This document shows positions 1-10,529 of a DNA stretch of 32,243 nucleotides, piece after piece. The stretch's first letter is position 1; every line of letters starts with the position of its first letter. The DNA comes from a bacterium (lineage in GTDB: Bacteria; Margulisbacteria; Marinamargulisbacteria; SXXA01; JAHFDB01). Made by a program: the position numbers and the translations under genes. The notes beneath the pieces were generated by a model. The model was not told where the DNA came from and did no database searches. It worked only from the letters and a program-made list of their open reading frames with translations. The stretch lies in contig JAHFDB010000016.1 of the NCBI GenBank assembly GCA_023249195.1, forward strand, positions 1 to 32,243, in the 5' to 3' direction.

Positions 1-744
<744 letters not shown>

Positions 745-751
745 AGCGCCC

Positions 752-1069
752 GTGTTATCTGCGCAACCTTTTCTAGAGGGCCGACATAAGCACGTCAAAA
801 AACGTGTGGTTCACATTGGTTTTTTTACCATGACCGTTATTATCTTGATCTACATTTTTTATATCGGGATCAAAAATATACTGAGATACAACGCCTTTAA
901 GCAAGAGCTCTCCAATGCTTTTCTCCAACTAGAGGAAGAATATCGCCTCAATCGACTGTATAAACGCCAACTGGCGGATATTGATAAGCCCGAATTTTGG
1001 GAAATTCAAGCAAAAGAGCAGCTGGGCTTTGTGAAAAAGGGAGAAGTGGTCTACAAACTTTATAAGTAA
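752..1069 (+). CDS. Septum formation initiator (FtsB/DivIC-like) protein
   Basis: 105 aa, GTG start, one TM helix followed by a short coiled coil and FWEIQAKEQLGFVKKGEVVYKL; gene follows eno as is common for ftsB. Confidence 0.8.
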   Translation: MLSAQPFLEGRHKHVKKRVVHIGFFTMTVIILIYIFYIGIKNILRYNAFKQELSNAFLQLEEEYRLNRLYKRQLADIDKPEFWEIQAKEQLGFVKKGEVVYKLYK

Positions 1070-1124
1070 AATGCTATAGTCGTTTTATTCACCAGATTCA
1101 TATTTAAACAGGAGGATTTTAGTT

Positions 1125-1733
1125 ATGTTTCACCTTTTTTTAAAGGGCGGTATTATGATGTATCCTCTGTTGGCCTGCTCGCTTTGGGCGGTTTACATGA
1201 TTATTCAAAAGATTCTTCTTCTCAAATACAACCCTATTTTGACTCCCTCTTTACTTGAAAAAGTACAAAACAAAGTTCTTGCTTCAGGAAAAGCCCAAAC
1301 TATTCAAGAACTGCAGGTAAGTAATGATGTGGGCGTGCAATTTATTGCCAATGTGATTGCAGCTTCCAGCCTCCCTTTAGAGGAAGTACAAGACAGAATG
1401 GGCATTTTGGCAGGTCCTGTCATTTTGAAAATGGAGAGCAACATGAATATGCTGTCCGCCTTAATTACAGTAGCCCCTATGATAGGCCTTTTAGGTACAG
1501 TGTTGGGTTTGATCGATATTTTTAGAGGGCTCGCAATGGCTGCGGCCGGAGATCCGACCGTTATGTACTCTGGAATTTCTATTGCGCTGGTCAATACGGT
1601 TACAGGCCTTTTAGTGGCCATCCCATGCGCTTTTTTCTTTCAATATTTATCCCACAAGCTTGAAGTTGCCATTGCCGATATGGAAGTTCAAATCAACGGG
1701 TTTCTAGATTTTTGCCAAGCTCAAAAAAGGTAG
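1125..1733 (+). CDS. exbB: MotA/TolQ/ExbB proton channel family protein
   Basis: LITVAPMIGLLGTVLGLIDIFRGLA and SIALVNTVTGLLVAIPCAFFFQYLSHKLE; AGGAGG RBS; next to an ExbD-like ORF. Confidence 0.93.
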   Translation: MFHLFLKGGIMMYPLLACSLWAVYMIIQKILLLKYNPILTPSLLEKVQNKVLASGKAQTIQELQVSNDVGVQFIANVIAASSLPLEEVQDRMGILAGPVILKMESNMNMLSALITVAPMIGLLGTVLGLIDIFRGLAMAAAGDPTVMYSGISIALVNTVTGLLVAIPCAFFFQYLSHKLEVAIADMEVQINGFLDFCQAQKR

Positions 1734-1739
1734 GCCCTT

Positions 1740-2168
1740 ATGATTAGACTGCGTTCCCATTCCAGAAAAAAAACAGACCTCCGATTCGAAATTATTCCCA
1801 TTATCGATGTCATGTTTACGCTGCTGATTTTTTTTGTCATTTACTGCACTATGCTTGCCCCCATTTCGAGCAAGGGAATTCAGCTTAAATTACCTACGGC
1901 AAGTTCTGTTGTTCCCGAAAAAAAAGGTGTCACTGTCAGTGTGGATGCAAGTCAAAAAGTGTACCTAGATTCTGTCTATATGCCCAGTGAATTGGTAAAA
2001 CTTAAAGTGGCTCAGCTGATGAAAGAGAACCCTGAAACCTATGTCATTTTAAGTGTAGATCGTACGGTAGAATATGACTTTGTTGTACATGTGTTGGATA
2101 GTATTCGGCTGGGGGGCTGTGCAAATGTCGTTTTAGAAGCCGAACAAAAAAATAGCAATGAGCGGTAA
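1740..2168 (+). CDS. exbD: Biopolymer transport protein ExbD/TolR
   Basis: EIIPIIDVMFTLLIFFVIYCTM TM segment with conserved Asp, periplasmic ExbD-like domain. Confidence 0.93.
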   Translation: MIRLRSHSRKKTDLRFEIIPIIDVMFTLLIFFVIYCTMLAPISSKGIQLKLPTASSVVPEKKGVTVSVDASQKVYLDSVYMPSELVKLKVAQLMKENPETYVILSVDRTVEYDFVVHVLDSIRLGGCANVVLEAEQKNSNER

Positions 2169-2769
2169 TGCACGCCGAATAGACCGCATTTCTTGGACTG
2201 TTAGCATCGTTTTACATGCGCTGCTTCTTTTTTTTGCGCTTCCTGCACTGACATTGCAGGTCGATAAAAATCTTCAATTTGCCATTCCTGTTACTTTGGA
2301 TCTGAAATCCAAAATGGCAGCCCCCCCCAAGGCTATCCCCAAAAAAGCACAGATCGGCAAGAAAAAAACCTCGCATAAAACAGTGGAAAAACACAAAAAA
2401 CTGGCGACTCGCGGAACGATTCCCGTACCTGCTGCAGCCACTGAGCATGAAGCAGCCCCCACCGATACGGCCCCTGTATCCTTACCTGGAGATCGAGACG
2501 AGCCGGTAACGATCAACGCGGTTGCACCTATTTATCCCAAAGAAGCTTTAAACAATAATTGGACGGGGACTGTCACGTTGCTCATTACCATTGATAAACA
2601 AGGAAAACCTGTATGGACAGAAATAGTCAAATCAAGTGGGCACGTGTCTTTGGACGAATCCTTTGTACGCACCATTCAAAATTTTTATACCTTTAAGCCG
2701 AAACGTTTCCTGGGCAAGGATATCCCTGGAAAAATTCGGCTATCTTACACCTTTGAACTGGATAAATAA
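2158..2769 (+). CDS. tonB: TonB family energy transducer
   Basis: N-terminal TM anchor, Pro/Lys-rich linker, C-terminal YPKEALNNNWTGTVTLLITIDKQGKP...IVKSSGH..LDESFVRTIQNFYTFKP; overlaps exbD. Confidence 0.9.
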   Translation: MSGNARRIDRISWTVSIVLHALLLFFALPALTLQVDKNLQFAIPVTLDLKSKMAAPPKAIPKKAQIGKKKTSHKTVEKHKKLATRGTIPVPAAATEHEAAPTDTAPVSLPGDRDEPVTINAVAPIYPKEALNNNWTGTVTLLITIDKQGKPVWTEIVKSSGHVSLDESFVRTIQNFYTFKPKRFLGKDIPGKIRLSYTFELDK

Positions 2770-4727
2770 TGAGCACTTTCTATAAAAATGTGACCCGTTT
2801 AGTGGTGTGGCTCCTGTTAGTCTGCGTCCCCTTGATGGCGCAAAAAGAAGGGGGGTTAGGGAGTGAACAGGGACAAAAGACTGTCTCTGTTGAGAATGAA
2901 TTTTTAAAAATCAGTGTGAATAATGGGCCTTATGATCAAGGTCGATTTTCAGTAGATACTACTTCAGGAGATCCTCAGAATCCTCTAGATGATCAAAAGT
3001 CATTGATCTTTGGACGCCCCATTCCATGGACTTCCTACACAACGGTTTACATTGATTCTATTCCCTATGTATTTGGAGGCATTAATAAAAAAATTGAGAA
3101 GCGTGCAGGAAAATCGGTTAAATTTGGAGAAATTGTGTCTCAAGCTGCGATTGCGGAAGGGTTTCAGACTGAATGCCGTTTTGGAACCATCAGGGTTATT
3201 CAAACCCTCACTTTCTCTCGAAATCCGTCTACACGTGTGAAAGACAGTGTCTTGATTTCTTATGAGGTGATCAACACAGATGCGACCCCCCACCAAATAG
3301 GCGTTCGGGTCATGCTAGACACGAAGCTTGGAGACAATGATGGGGCTCCGTTTAGAATTGGCGATCGATCGATTCAGTCCGAAATGATGTTTAAAGGGGC
3401 CGATATTCAAGATTATTGGCAGGCTTTTGATAGTTTGACTTCACCCAACGTAATTGCCCAAGGGTCTTTGCGGATTCCTGAAGAGAAAGTATTTCCTCCC
3501 GATCGACTCTATTTGGTGAATTGGGGGACGGTGGCCGATAATCCTTGGGATTTTGAGTACCAAGAGGGGCGCAGTTTTGTACGAGAGGGTGAGCTTGAAA
3601 AAGACACGGCTCTCGCCTTGTATTGGGATCCGATCACCTTGTCCGCTGGAAAAAGCACCTCGTATAAAACAGTCTATGGGTTGGGTGGCGTGTCACTTGC
3701 TTCCGGAGCACTGAGCCTTGGGTTAACCGCCCCCGCAGAGGCTTATGCAACCTCAAAAAAAGACATTTTAGTCGTAGGCTATGTGTCGAATGTAGGCGGA
3801 TTCGATTCCAGAGACACAAAAGCCACCTTCACTTTGCCCTCTGGACTAAGTCTTTCTGGAGGAAAACTTACCCATGATTTGACCACCTTGATGGGGAAAT
3901 CTACCCGTCAAATTCCAATTCGGGTTCAGGTGAATCCTGGGGCTTCTGGTCCACAAAAAATAACCTTTTCAGTCACCTCTTCAACCTTGAATCCAAACTC
4001 AATTTCTAGAATGATCGATGTGATAGCGGCGCCCAAAATAACCGGAAGCTTAGCCGCTCCCTCTCTTAAATTAGTCACGCTCAATGCCTATCTTGATATT
4101 TCTGCAAGTGTAACCAACACCGATACTCGGCAATCTTTAGATCACATTCAGGTGGGTTTGACTCTAGATCCCAGTTTATCCTTGCCTGCTTTTGAATCAG
4201 GAACAAAATGGATTAACCATCTCAGACCTCAAGAAACGCAGACCGTTTTTTGGAAGATTAAAGTCACAAATCCAAGCTCAAAACAAGCCCAAATAAAGGC
4301 ACGTGTGTCTTCCCCTATTTTAGTCCCTCTTGAGCTTTCCAAAACCCTTTCCTTGAGTTCGGCTGAGCAAGAATTATTTATTGAACCCAGCGTGAAAACC
4401 GTGAAAAAAGGCGATTATTTCTATGTTCTTTTAGCAGGAAAATATGTATTACCTTTCGATCACCTCAATCAACTGGTATTGTTTGATACGACTCAGGTGC
4501 GCTATTTACGACTTTCACCGGAAGCTTGGATCGAGGATACCCAGCAGGACGCTGCGTTAAAAGCAGAGACAGGAAAGTTTTATGTATCGAGCCTCAATAA
4601 CCCTAAGGGGGCATATCAAAAACGCTTGTGCAAGCTTCATTTTAAGGCTTTAAAAGAGGGTTTAGCCACGTTCCAGTTAGTTCAAGGCAATAAAGTAACT
4701 ACCATGACGGTTCAGATTGAACCCTAA
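2769..4727 (+). CDS. Exported 652-aa protein with possible cohesin-like C-terminal domain
   Basis: Signal peptide (LVVWLLLVCVPLMAQ), beta-rich body, C-terminal SVKTVKKGDYFYVLLAGKYVLPFDHLNQLVLFDTTQVRYL...CKLHFKALKEGLATFQL resembling cohesin-type repeats. Confidence 0.6.
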   Translation: MSTFYKNVTRLVVWLLLVCVPLMAQKEGGLGSEQGQKTVSVENEFLKISVNNGPYDQGRFSVDTTSGDPQNPLDDQKSLIFGRPIPWTSYTTVYIDSIPYVFGGINKKIEKRAGKSVKFGEIVSQAAIAEGFQTECRFGTIRVIQTLTFSRNPSTRVKDSVLISYEVINTDATPHQIGVRVMLDTKLGDNDGAPFRIGDRSIQSEMMFKGADIQDYWQAFDSLTSPNVIAQGSLRIPEEKVFPPDRLYLVNWGTVADNPWDFEYQEGRSFVREGELEKDTALALYWDPITLSAGKSTSYKTVYGLGGVSLASGALSLGLTAPAEAYATSKKDILVVGYVSNVGGFDSRDTKATFTLPSGLSLSGGKLTHDLTTLMGKSTRQIPIRVQVNPGASGPQKITFSVTSSTLNPNSISRMIDVIAAPKITGSLAAPSLKLVTLNAYLDISASVTNTDTRQSLDHIQVGLTLDPSLSLPAFESGTKWINHLRPQETQTVFWKIKVTNPSSKQAQIKARVSSPILVPLELSKTLSLSSAEQELFIEPSVKTVKKGDYFYVLLAGKYVLPFDHLNQLVLFDTTQVRYLRLSPEAWIEDTQQDAALKAETGKFYVSSLNNPKGAYQKRLCKLHFKALKEGLATFQLVQGNKVTTMTVQIEP

Positions 4728-4747
4728 TCACTCTAAAGGAGAAAATA

Positions 4748-5260
4748 ATGAAACGTATTGCAGTTGTTTTTTTAGCGACACTTCTATTGGCACAAGGAAT
4801 TGGCTATGCCCAGATAATTTCGGATGTACCTAAGACAGACCCCGCTTTTTCCGCCATTACAAAATCAGTAAAGGACGGATATTTGTCGACATTTTCATCG
4901 GATACCTTTCAGCCTCAACAGGCCGTTTCAAGAAAAGAACTTGCGATTATTATTGACAAATTAAGCTCGGATTTGAGCGACAGAAGCTCAAGCTTGACCA
5001 AGGGAGATACGCAAGAGTTAAAATCGCTTTTGAAATCGTTCAAGGGCTATATGTCAGATACTGATTCCGTGAGAACAGCCTCCGATTCACGTTTAACTTT
5101 GGTTGAAGATGAGCAAAAAGTTCTCAATCATGATTTAAGTAAAATCAACGATTCGTTAAAACTGGAAATAGAAACTTTAAAACAACAAAATCAAAACGAG
5201 CACGTCTATCTTTGGGGTGGCGTGATTGGGGCTGTCATTTTAGGGATTTTAGTTAAATAA
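4748..5260 (+). CDS. Short SLH-like domain / coiled-coil envelope protein
   Basis: Signal peptide, SDVPKTDPAFSAITKSVKDGYLSTFSSDTFQPQQAVSRKELAIIIDKL (SLH-like), coiled coil, C-terminal hydrophobic helix HVYLWGGVIGAVILGILVK; RBS aaaggag. Confidence 0.7.
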   Translation: MKRIAVVFLATLLLAQGIGYAQIISDVPKTDPAFSAITKSVKDGYLSTFSSDTFQPQQAVSRKELAIIIDKLSSDLSDRSSSLTKGDTQELKSLLKSFKGYMSDTDSVRTASDSRLTLVEDEQKVLNHDLSKINDSLKLEIETLKQQNQNEHVYLWGGVIGAVILGILVK

Positions 5261-5261
5261 A

Positions 5262-6038
5262 GTGTCCCTTCGAGCCCCTTTTTCGGAGAGAAGAAAACAC
5301 CTTCTTAATAAAATTGCCATGTCTGACCATGTGGCCAATGCCTATCTTTTTTCTGGAAGAGCGGGGTCATTTTTACACGTAGCCGGCCGCTATTTTGCAG
5401 CCGCTGTAAACTGTCAAAACAAAACCCAAGAAGGCCCTTGTTGTGACTGTACCGTCTGCCGTTCCATTGAACAGAATACAGGGGTCCACTTTGTCGAATT
5501 TGCTTCTGAAAAAATAGGGGTCGATGCCGTTCGCCAGTGGCAAGAATTGGTGAGATACAGCCATGAAAACGGACGCCTTTTTGTTTCTATTTCATGGGCA
5601 GAAGGGTTTAGCACCGAAGCGGCTAATGCGTTTTTAAAAACCTTGGAAGAACCCCCTTCTGGGGTAACCTTTATCTTGCTCACACGCCAGCCGTGGTCGG
5701 TTCTTTCTACGATTCAATCTCGATGTCAGCATCTTGTATTTCCTGTTTTGACTGGAACCATCGACAAAGAAGAAACACTGACTTTCCCCTATCTTTCTAT
5801 CGAGTCTCTTAAATCCATGTCTTTATTAGATCGTTTGGCATGGGTGCAAGAACTTGCCAAGGATAAAATTCAGGCCAAGACCGTATTGGGGCTTTGGCTA
5901 GATGAGCTGTGGAAAAATCGAGGTTCTGAATCTTATTCTCAAGCCATTGAGCAGGTTATCGAAAATATTTCTCAAATGAAGTATAATCTAAATTTGAGGT
6001 TACATTTGGAGAATCTTGTCATGCGTATTTTGGTTTGA
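5262..6038 (+). CDS. holB: DNA polymerase III subunit delta'
   Basis: Zn-binding-like Cys cluster (CQNKTQEGPCCDCTVC), EAANAFLKTLEEPPSGVTFILLTRQPWSVLSTIQSRCQHLVFP. Confidence 0.9.
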   Translation: MSLRAPFSERRKHLLNKIAMSDHVANAYLFSGRAGSFLHVAGRYFAAAVNCQNKTQEGPCCDCTVCRSIEQNTGVHFVEFASEKIGVDAVRQWQELVRYSHENGRLFVSISWAEGFSTEAANAFLKTLEEPPSGVTFILLTRQPWSVLSTIQSRCQHLVFPVLTGTIDKEETLTFPYLSIESLKSMSLLDRLAWVQELAKDKIQAKTVLGLWLDELWKNRGSESYSQAIEQVIENISQMKYNLNLRLHLENLVMRILV

Positions 6039-6053
6039 TCATCAGGAGAAACA

Positions 6054-6395
6054 GTGACTTGCATTTTTTGTGAGATTGTTAAGAAGAACATTCCTTCTCA
6101 AATTGTATACGAAACCGATCAGGTTTTAGCTTTCAAGGATATTGCACCGGTGGCACCTGTGCACATTGTGGTAATTCCGAAAAAGCACCTCAAATCAGTG
6201 ATGGAGTTTGACCCAGAGGAGGGGATGCTTACCGTTTTATTAATGCGTGCCATTCGAGAAATTGCGAGTGCACAACAGTTGCCCGAAAATGGGTTTCGAG
6301 TGGTGACCAATGTGGGTTCCCACGGTGGGCAAAGTGTCCACCACGTTCATTTTCATATACTAGGAGGGCGGCCCATGACGTGGCCTCCCGGGTAA
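6054..6395 (+). CDS. HIT family (HinT-like) protein
   Basis: [43 protein letters not shown] and [13 protein letters not shown] histidine triad; GTG start. Confidence 0.96.
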   Translation: MTCIFCEIVKKNIPSQIVYETDQVLAFKDIAPVAPVHIVVIPKKHLKSVMEFDPEEGMLTVLLMRAIREIASAQQLPENGFRVVTNVGSHGGQSVHHVHFHILGGRPMTWPPG

Positions 6396-6412
6396 ATCAT
6401 GAGGAGAGAAAA

Positions 6413-6610
6413 ATGGCTAAACAAGAAAAAAAACCAGGCGAATCAATCGATTCTGTTTTAAGAAAGTTCAAAAGAAAAATTAAAAACGAAGGCATCCTTC
6501 AAGAGCTTCGTAAACGCGAGTACTATGAAAAGCCTTCTGAACTCAGAAAGCGTAAAGCCAAAGCAGCTGTGCGCCGCAATGTGAATCAGCAAAAAGCTGA
6601 AGAATTATAA
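6413..6610 (+). CDS. rpsU: 30S ribosomal protein S21
   Basis: [54 protein letters not shown] supports ATG 6413 rather than the ORF start at 6380. Confidence 0.95.
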   Translation: MAKQEKKPGESIDSVLRKFKRKIKNEGILQELRKREYYEKPSELRKRKAKAAVRRNVNQQKAEEL

Positions 6611-6615
6611 GACCT

Positions 6616-7728
6616 TTGTCTTCCCTCTTAAACTGGCGATTTTCTTTACTTGATCGGTATTTATTTCGCCAGTTTATGGGGCCTTTTATTTTGGCAGTAG
6701 CCGGATTTGCCATTATTGGGATGCTTGATTTTCTGTTTTATTTAGTCGATTTATCTGTCCTTTCCGGTGTTTCTTCCCACGTTCTTTTAAAATTACTGTT
6801 CTACAAGCTTCCTGGCATTATGGTGTTGTTTTTTCCTATGGCCGTGTTGTTTTCGGTCATGCTGATGTTGGTTAGAATGGCCAAAGATAGCGAGCTAACC
6901 GCGTTACGCACTTCGGGAGTTCACACCTTGCGTATTTTAACCCCACTTTTAGTCGCATGTTTTTTTGTGGCAGGCATGTCCTATCTTTCAAATGAAAAAC
7001 TAGTCCCTTGGACAGCGCAGGCTTCAGAAACCGTCATGCGCGAACACATTCAGCATATTCCTCCGCCAGAAATTGTTCAGAATGTTGTCTTTAAAGAGGG
7101 CGATCGCTTTTTTTATATTCAAGAAGTAGATGCGAAACACAATGAACTTAAGCACCTCTTAATGTTTGAAGAACGAGCCCATTTCCCTCGACTCACTACT
7201 GCTCAAAAAGCCGTTTGGAAAGGGCGTTCCTGGCATTTACAGAAAGGGTATATTCAAGATATTAATGACGATGGAAGCATGCGGTTTTCAGATCATTTTT
7301 CAGAACTTATTTTGCATGTAGACCAGGACTTGGCCGCCTTTTATAGGCCGCCTAAATCTGCTCGTGAAATGGATTCAAAAGAACTTCGGAATAAAATTCA
7401 AGGGCTTCAAAAAAGCGGGTTAAGCACCCGTTCACTCAGCGTAGAATACCACATGAAAAAAAGCGTGCCTGTTGCCTGTGTTATTTTTGGGTTAATTGGG
7501 ATGTCCTATTGTCTAACCTTTGTACGATCGGGCCAAGATTGGTGGGGCGTCATTATTGCCATTTGCTTGGCTGTACTGACAGTGGCACTCTATTTTTTCA
7601 TGGTAGCCCTTTGTCGTGCTTTTGCAAAAAGCGGCACCCTAGATCCCCTCCTGGGTGCATGGCTTCCCAATGTGGTCTATGGCACTTTGGGTTTAAGCCT
7701 TGTTTCATATCAAAGTGTGATGAAATGA
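6616..7728 (+). CDS. LptF/LptG (YjgP/YjgQ) family LPS export permease
   Basis: LLDRYLFRQFMGPFILAVAGFAIIGMLDFLFYLVDL, LPGIMVLFFPMAVLFSVMLMLVRMAKDSELTALRTSGV, C-terminal TM cluster; TTG start. Confidence 0.9.
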   Translation: MSSLLNWRFSLLDRYLFRQFMGPFILAVAGFAIIGMLDFLFYLVDLSVLSGVSSHVLLKLLFYKLPGIMVLFFPMAVLFSVMLMLVRMAKDSELTALRTSGVHTLRILTPLLVACFFVAGMSYLSNEKLVPWTAQASETVMREHIQHIPPPEIVQNVVFKEGDRFFYIQEVDAKHNELKHLLMFEERAHFPRLTTAQKAVWKGRSWHLQKGYIQDINDDGSMRFSDHFSELILHVDQDLAAFYRPPKSAREMDSKELRNKIQGLQKSGLSTRSLSVEYHMKKSVPVACVIFGLIGMSYCLTFVRSGQDWWGVIIAICLAVLTVALYFFMVALCRAFAKSGTLDPLLGAWLPNVVYGTLGLSLVSYQSVMK

Positions 7729-7741
7729 AAGAGCAAGCCCG

Positions 7742-10096
7742 ATGATTACCGAAACACGAGAGTTCCCAGCCTATAAAATGGGTATCGTTCTCGCGAAACA
7801 TGGCGAGTTTTCTGAGGCCATGCACAAATTTCGTGAGGTATTGGCCTGCTACCCTCGAGCCATTTTAGATGTGTTGGTACCCCTCTATCGACAACTGGCT
7901 TTAGAACCTGAAAACATGGCATTGAGGGTATTTATTGCAGATATTTATGTAGCGGGTCGCATGTATGAAGATGCCGTGAACGAATTAGAAGAAATTGTAC
8001 ATCTCTCACCTTCCTTTTCTTCGGCTTATGGGGTTCTGAGTAAGCTTTATAAAAAAAGCAAAGACCCGGACAGAATTAAGGCTATTTTTGAATATGCGTT
8101 TGCACAAGATATCTTTGATTCTGCACTTTTAGATGTGTTGCCTGGCATTTATTTAGAAGAAAAAAATATCACCAAAAGCATTCGAATTTATGAAAAATTG
8201 GTCGAGGTTTATCCAAAGGCATTGCATCATGCCAAAACCTTGGCTGGGTTATATGAGCGTGAGGAGATGTATGAAAAGGCCACTGACTTGTATGAATCTA
8301 TTGCCTTGCGTTCGCCCAGCTGTGTCGGTGAAGCGGCGGTCTTTTGTGAACGGATATCTCATATTGTGCCGGAAAGCTTTTCTATCCGTAAACGGGTTAT
8401 TCAGTTGCACATGAAAGGGTGTAACCCTGTTCAGGCAGCGGGGCATGTCGAAGCGATGTTGGCTGTGGATGACGCTTATATCACAGAAGCCATTGAAACT
8501 TATAAAAAAATTCTTGAACTTTATCCTGAAACAGTCGAAGTATTGTATACCATGGGAAAATCTTTGGTGCAGGTCGGGCGGTATTCAGAGGCGGTCACCT
8601 ATCTTCGAAAGGTATTTGAAGCTGCCCCTTCTGACTCTGAAAAAGTGTCTGTACTTTTGCAAACCGTATTGACCCACTATCCAAATCAACTCATGGCCCT
8701 GCAACTTTTGGCAGATATTCATATCTATCAAGACCACTACCTTGAGGCTTGGCCCTTTATTGTGAAAGCTAGTTCACTCGATGGGTCAGAAGATTATCCC
8801 CTAGAAACCCTTTTGGAAAAAGTAATTCAGAACGAACCTCGCTTGGCCAAGGAAGCTCAGGAACAGTTATTGCGCTATTACTTTAATCAAAGTGCTTATC
8901 TTAAGTGCATCGAATTTGGAAAAAAACTTCTCAAAACACCTTTTGCACATACCGCAGGCGTTTTGATGTCGCAGTCTTATGCAGAATTAGGCCATTTAGA
9001 GATGGCCATGACCATTTTAGACACCGCAATGGAAACAGCCCCTTGGCATGCAGATGTGCACGATCAATTCAGCAAAATAAGTGAACGAAGACGCGTGGAC
9101 TCTTTAAATTTTGGAGTCATGGCATTAGCCAAGGGACACCTTGAAACCGCCCTGGAGTGGTTTCAAAAAGAGCTTCCCGAAAGCCCAGCCTATCTAGAAG
9201 CACAATTCTACTTAAATCGGTGCTTTGTAGAGATGGGTCGTTTAGATTTAGCCCTCTCACAGGGATCTCGGCTTATATCAGACGTCCCTCTTTCTGAAGA
9301 GTGGAAACAGGTTTTCATGTTTTTATCTGGGGTTCAGCGATTGCACGCAGGTGAGGTCACCGAAGGATTGACTGTTTTAGAAGCCATTTATCGGCAGAAT
9401 ATGCAGTTTCCCTTTGTCAAACCCATTTTATCTCATTATCAACAAGAAAGTGTTGTAGACTTACGAGGAAAAGTCATTTCAGGCAGTGTCTATCAAGGTC
9501 ACCTTCTTTTAAAAACAGTCAGAAACCGAGACCGACTGGGAGTAAAGTCTCCAGGGTTTCAGCCGATGGGGTTTGCCTATTCCCATAACACCCACGGCAT
9601 TGACCACATGCTAAAAGGGCATTATCAATCTGCTCAAGATGAGTTTTTGTTGGCTTTGGATATGGACCCTGAATTGACAGGGGCTTATTGTAATTTAGGC
9701 ATGGCCTATTTGGCTCAAGATGAGTTGACATTGGCTTGCGCTCAATTTGAAAAAGCAAAGCAATTGAACCCCAAATTAGACCTGGTTTACTTAAACATGG
9801 GCCTTTTAGCGATGCAAGCCTGTGAATTTCAAACAGCATTTGAACACTTTACTCAGGCATTGACCCTGCATCCCAGCCCATTAGCCCTGTTGAATTTAGG
9901 TGACGCACATCGGGCATTGGGACAGATTAAACCTGCATTTGCCTATTGGAAAAAGGCCCTTGCCACGGGGATGATGTACCCCTATAGCCACCGCCGAATG
10001 ACCTATGCAATGGATGACATATTTTGGAAATCTGATCCCAAACAACAGGCCTTCTTAACCCCAGATGCTTTCTTACCCTCTTCTTTATTGCGTTGA
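7742..10096 (+). CDS. Tetratricopeptide repeat protein
   Basis: Repeated TPR-like helices throughout, e.g. AYCNLGMAYLAQDELTLACAQFEKAKQLNPKLDLVYLNMGLLAM. Confidence 0.9.
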   Translation: MITETREFPAYKMGIVLAKHGEFSEAMHKFREVLACYPRAILDVLVPLYRQLALEPENMALRVFIADIYVAGRMYEDAVNELEEIVHLSPSFSSAYGVLSKLYKKSKDPDRIKAIFEYAFAQDIFDSALLDVLPGIYLEEKNITKSIRIYEKLVEVYPKALHHAKTLAGLYEREEMYEKATDLYESIALRSPSCVGEAAVFCERISHIVPESFSIRKRVIQLHMKGCNPVQAAGHVEAMLAVDDAYITEAIETYKKILELYPETVEVLYTMGKSLVQVGRYSEAVTYLRKVFEAAPSDSEKVSVLLQTVLTHYPNQLMALQLLADIHIYQDHYLEAWPFIVKASSLDGSEDYPLETLLEKVIQNEPRLAKEAQEQLLRYYFNQSAYLKCIEFGKKLLKTPFAHTAGVLMSQSYAELGHLEMAMTILDTAMETAPWHADVHDQFSKISERRRVDSLNFGVMALAKGHLETALEWFQKELPESPAYLEAQFYLNRCFVEMGRLDLALSQGSRLISDVPLSEEWKQVFMFLSGVQRLHAGEVTEGLTVLEAIYRQNMQFPFVKPILSHYQQESVVDLRGKVISGSVYQGHLLLKTVRNRDRLGVKSPGFQPMGFAYSHNTHGIDHMLKGHYQSAQDEFLLALDMDPELTGAYCNLGMAYLAQDELTLACAQFEKAKQLNPKLDLVYLNMGLLAMQACEFQTAFEHFTQALTLHPSPLALLNLGDAHRALGQIKPAFAYWKKALATGMMYPYSHRRMTYAMDDIFWKSDPKQQAFLTPDAFLPSSLLR

Positions 10097-10151
10097 AAAG
10101 TTTACTAGGGCTACCTTATTCAATTTCCTAGTGGTAGAATAAAATTAAGCC

Positions 10152-10529
10152 ATGAATGACAGTAGATTTTTTTTATTAGTGCAACTTACTTCAAGCATTG
10201 TTAAGGGCTTTTTGTGGCTGGCGGCGCTCTGTGTTTTAGGTTATTTTATAAAAGAGATTTTAATTGCTTATTCTGGAAAAATGACTTTTGCAAATGTTCA
10301 TATTTCTTTCCTTATGGGTTTAAATATATGGAGTAAACTAACCTTATCTTCAAGTCTATTGTTTGGATTTTTTGGTATTTCTTATGGACGCTATTGGAGA
10401 TCTGTAGCAAAACGTGAAATTGAACATATGGGAACCCAAAATAAAAATTTGGAGCAAGTGCTTAATCCATCTAGAAAGACAAGTAAAATTAATAGTGACG
10501 GATCGACCCGAAAAGAGGATAAAATATGA
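10152..10529 (+). CDS. Small hypothetical membrane protein
   Basis: 125 aa with two predicted TM helices, AT-rich, overlaps next ORF by ATGA. Confidence 0.65.
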   Translation: MNDSRFFLLVQLTSSIVKGFLWLAALCVLGYFIKEILIAYSGKMTFANVHISFLMGLNIWSKLTLSSSLLFGFFGISYGRYWRSVAKREIEHMGTQNKNLEQVLNPSRKTSKINSDGSTRKEDKI

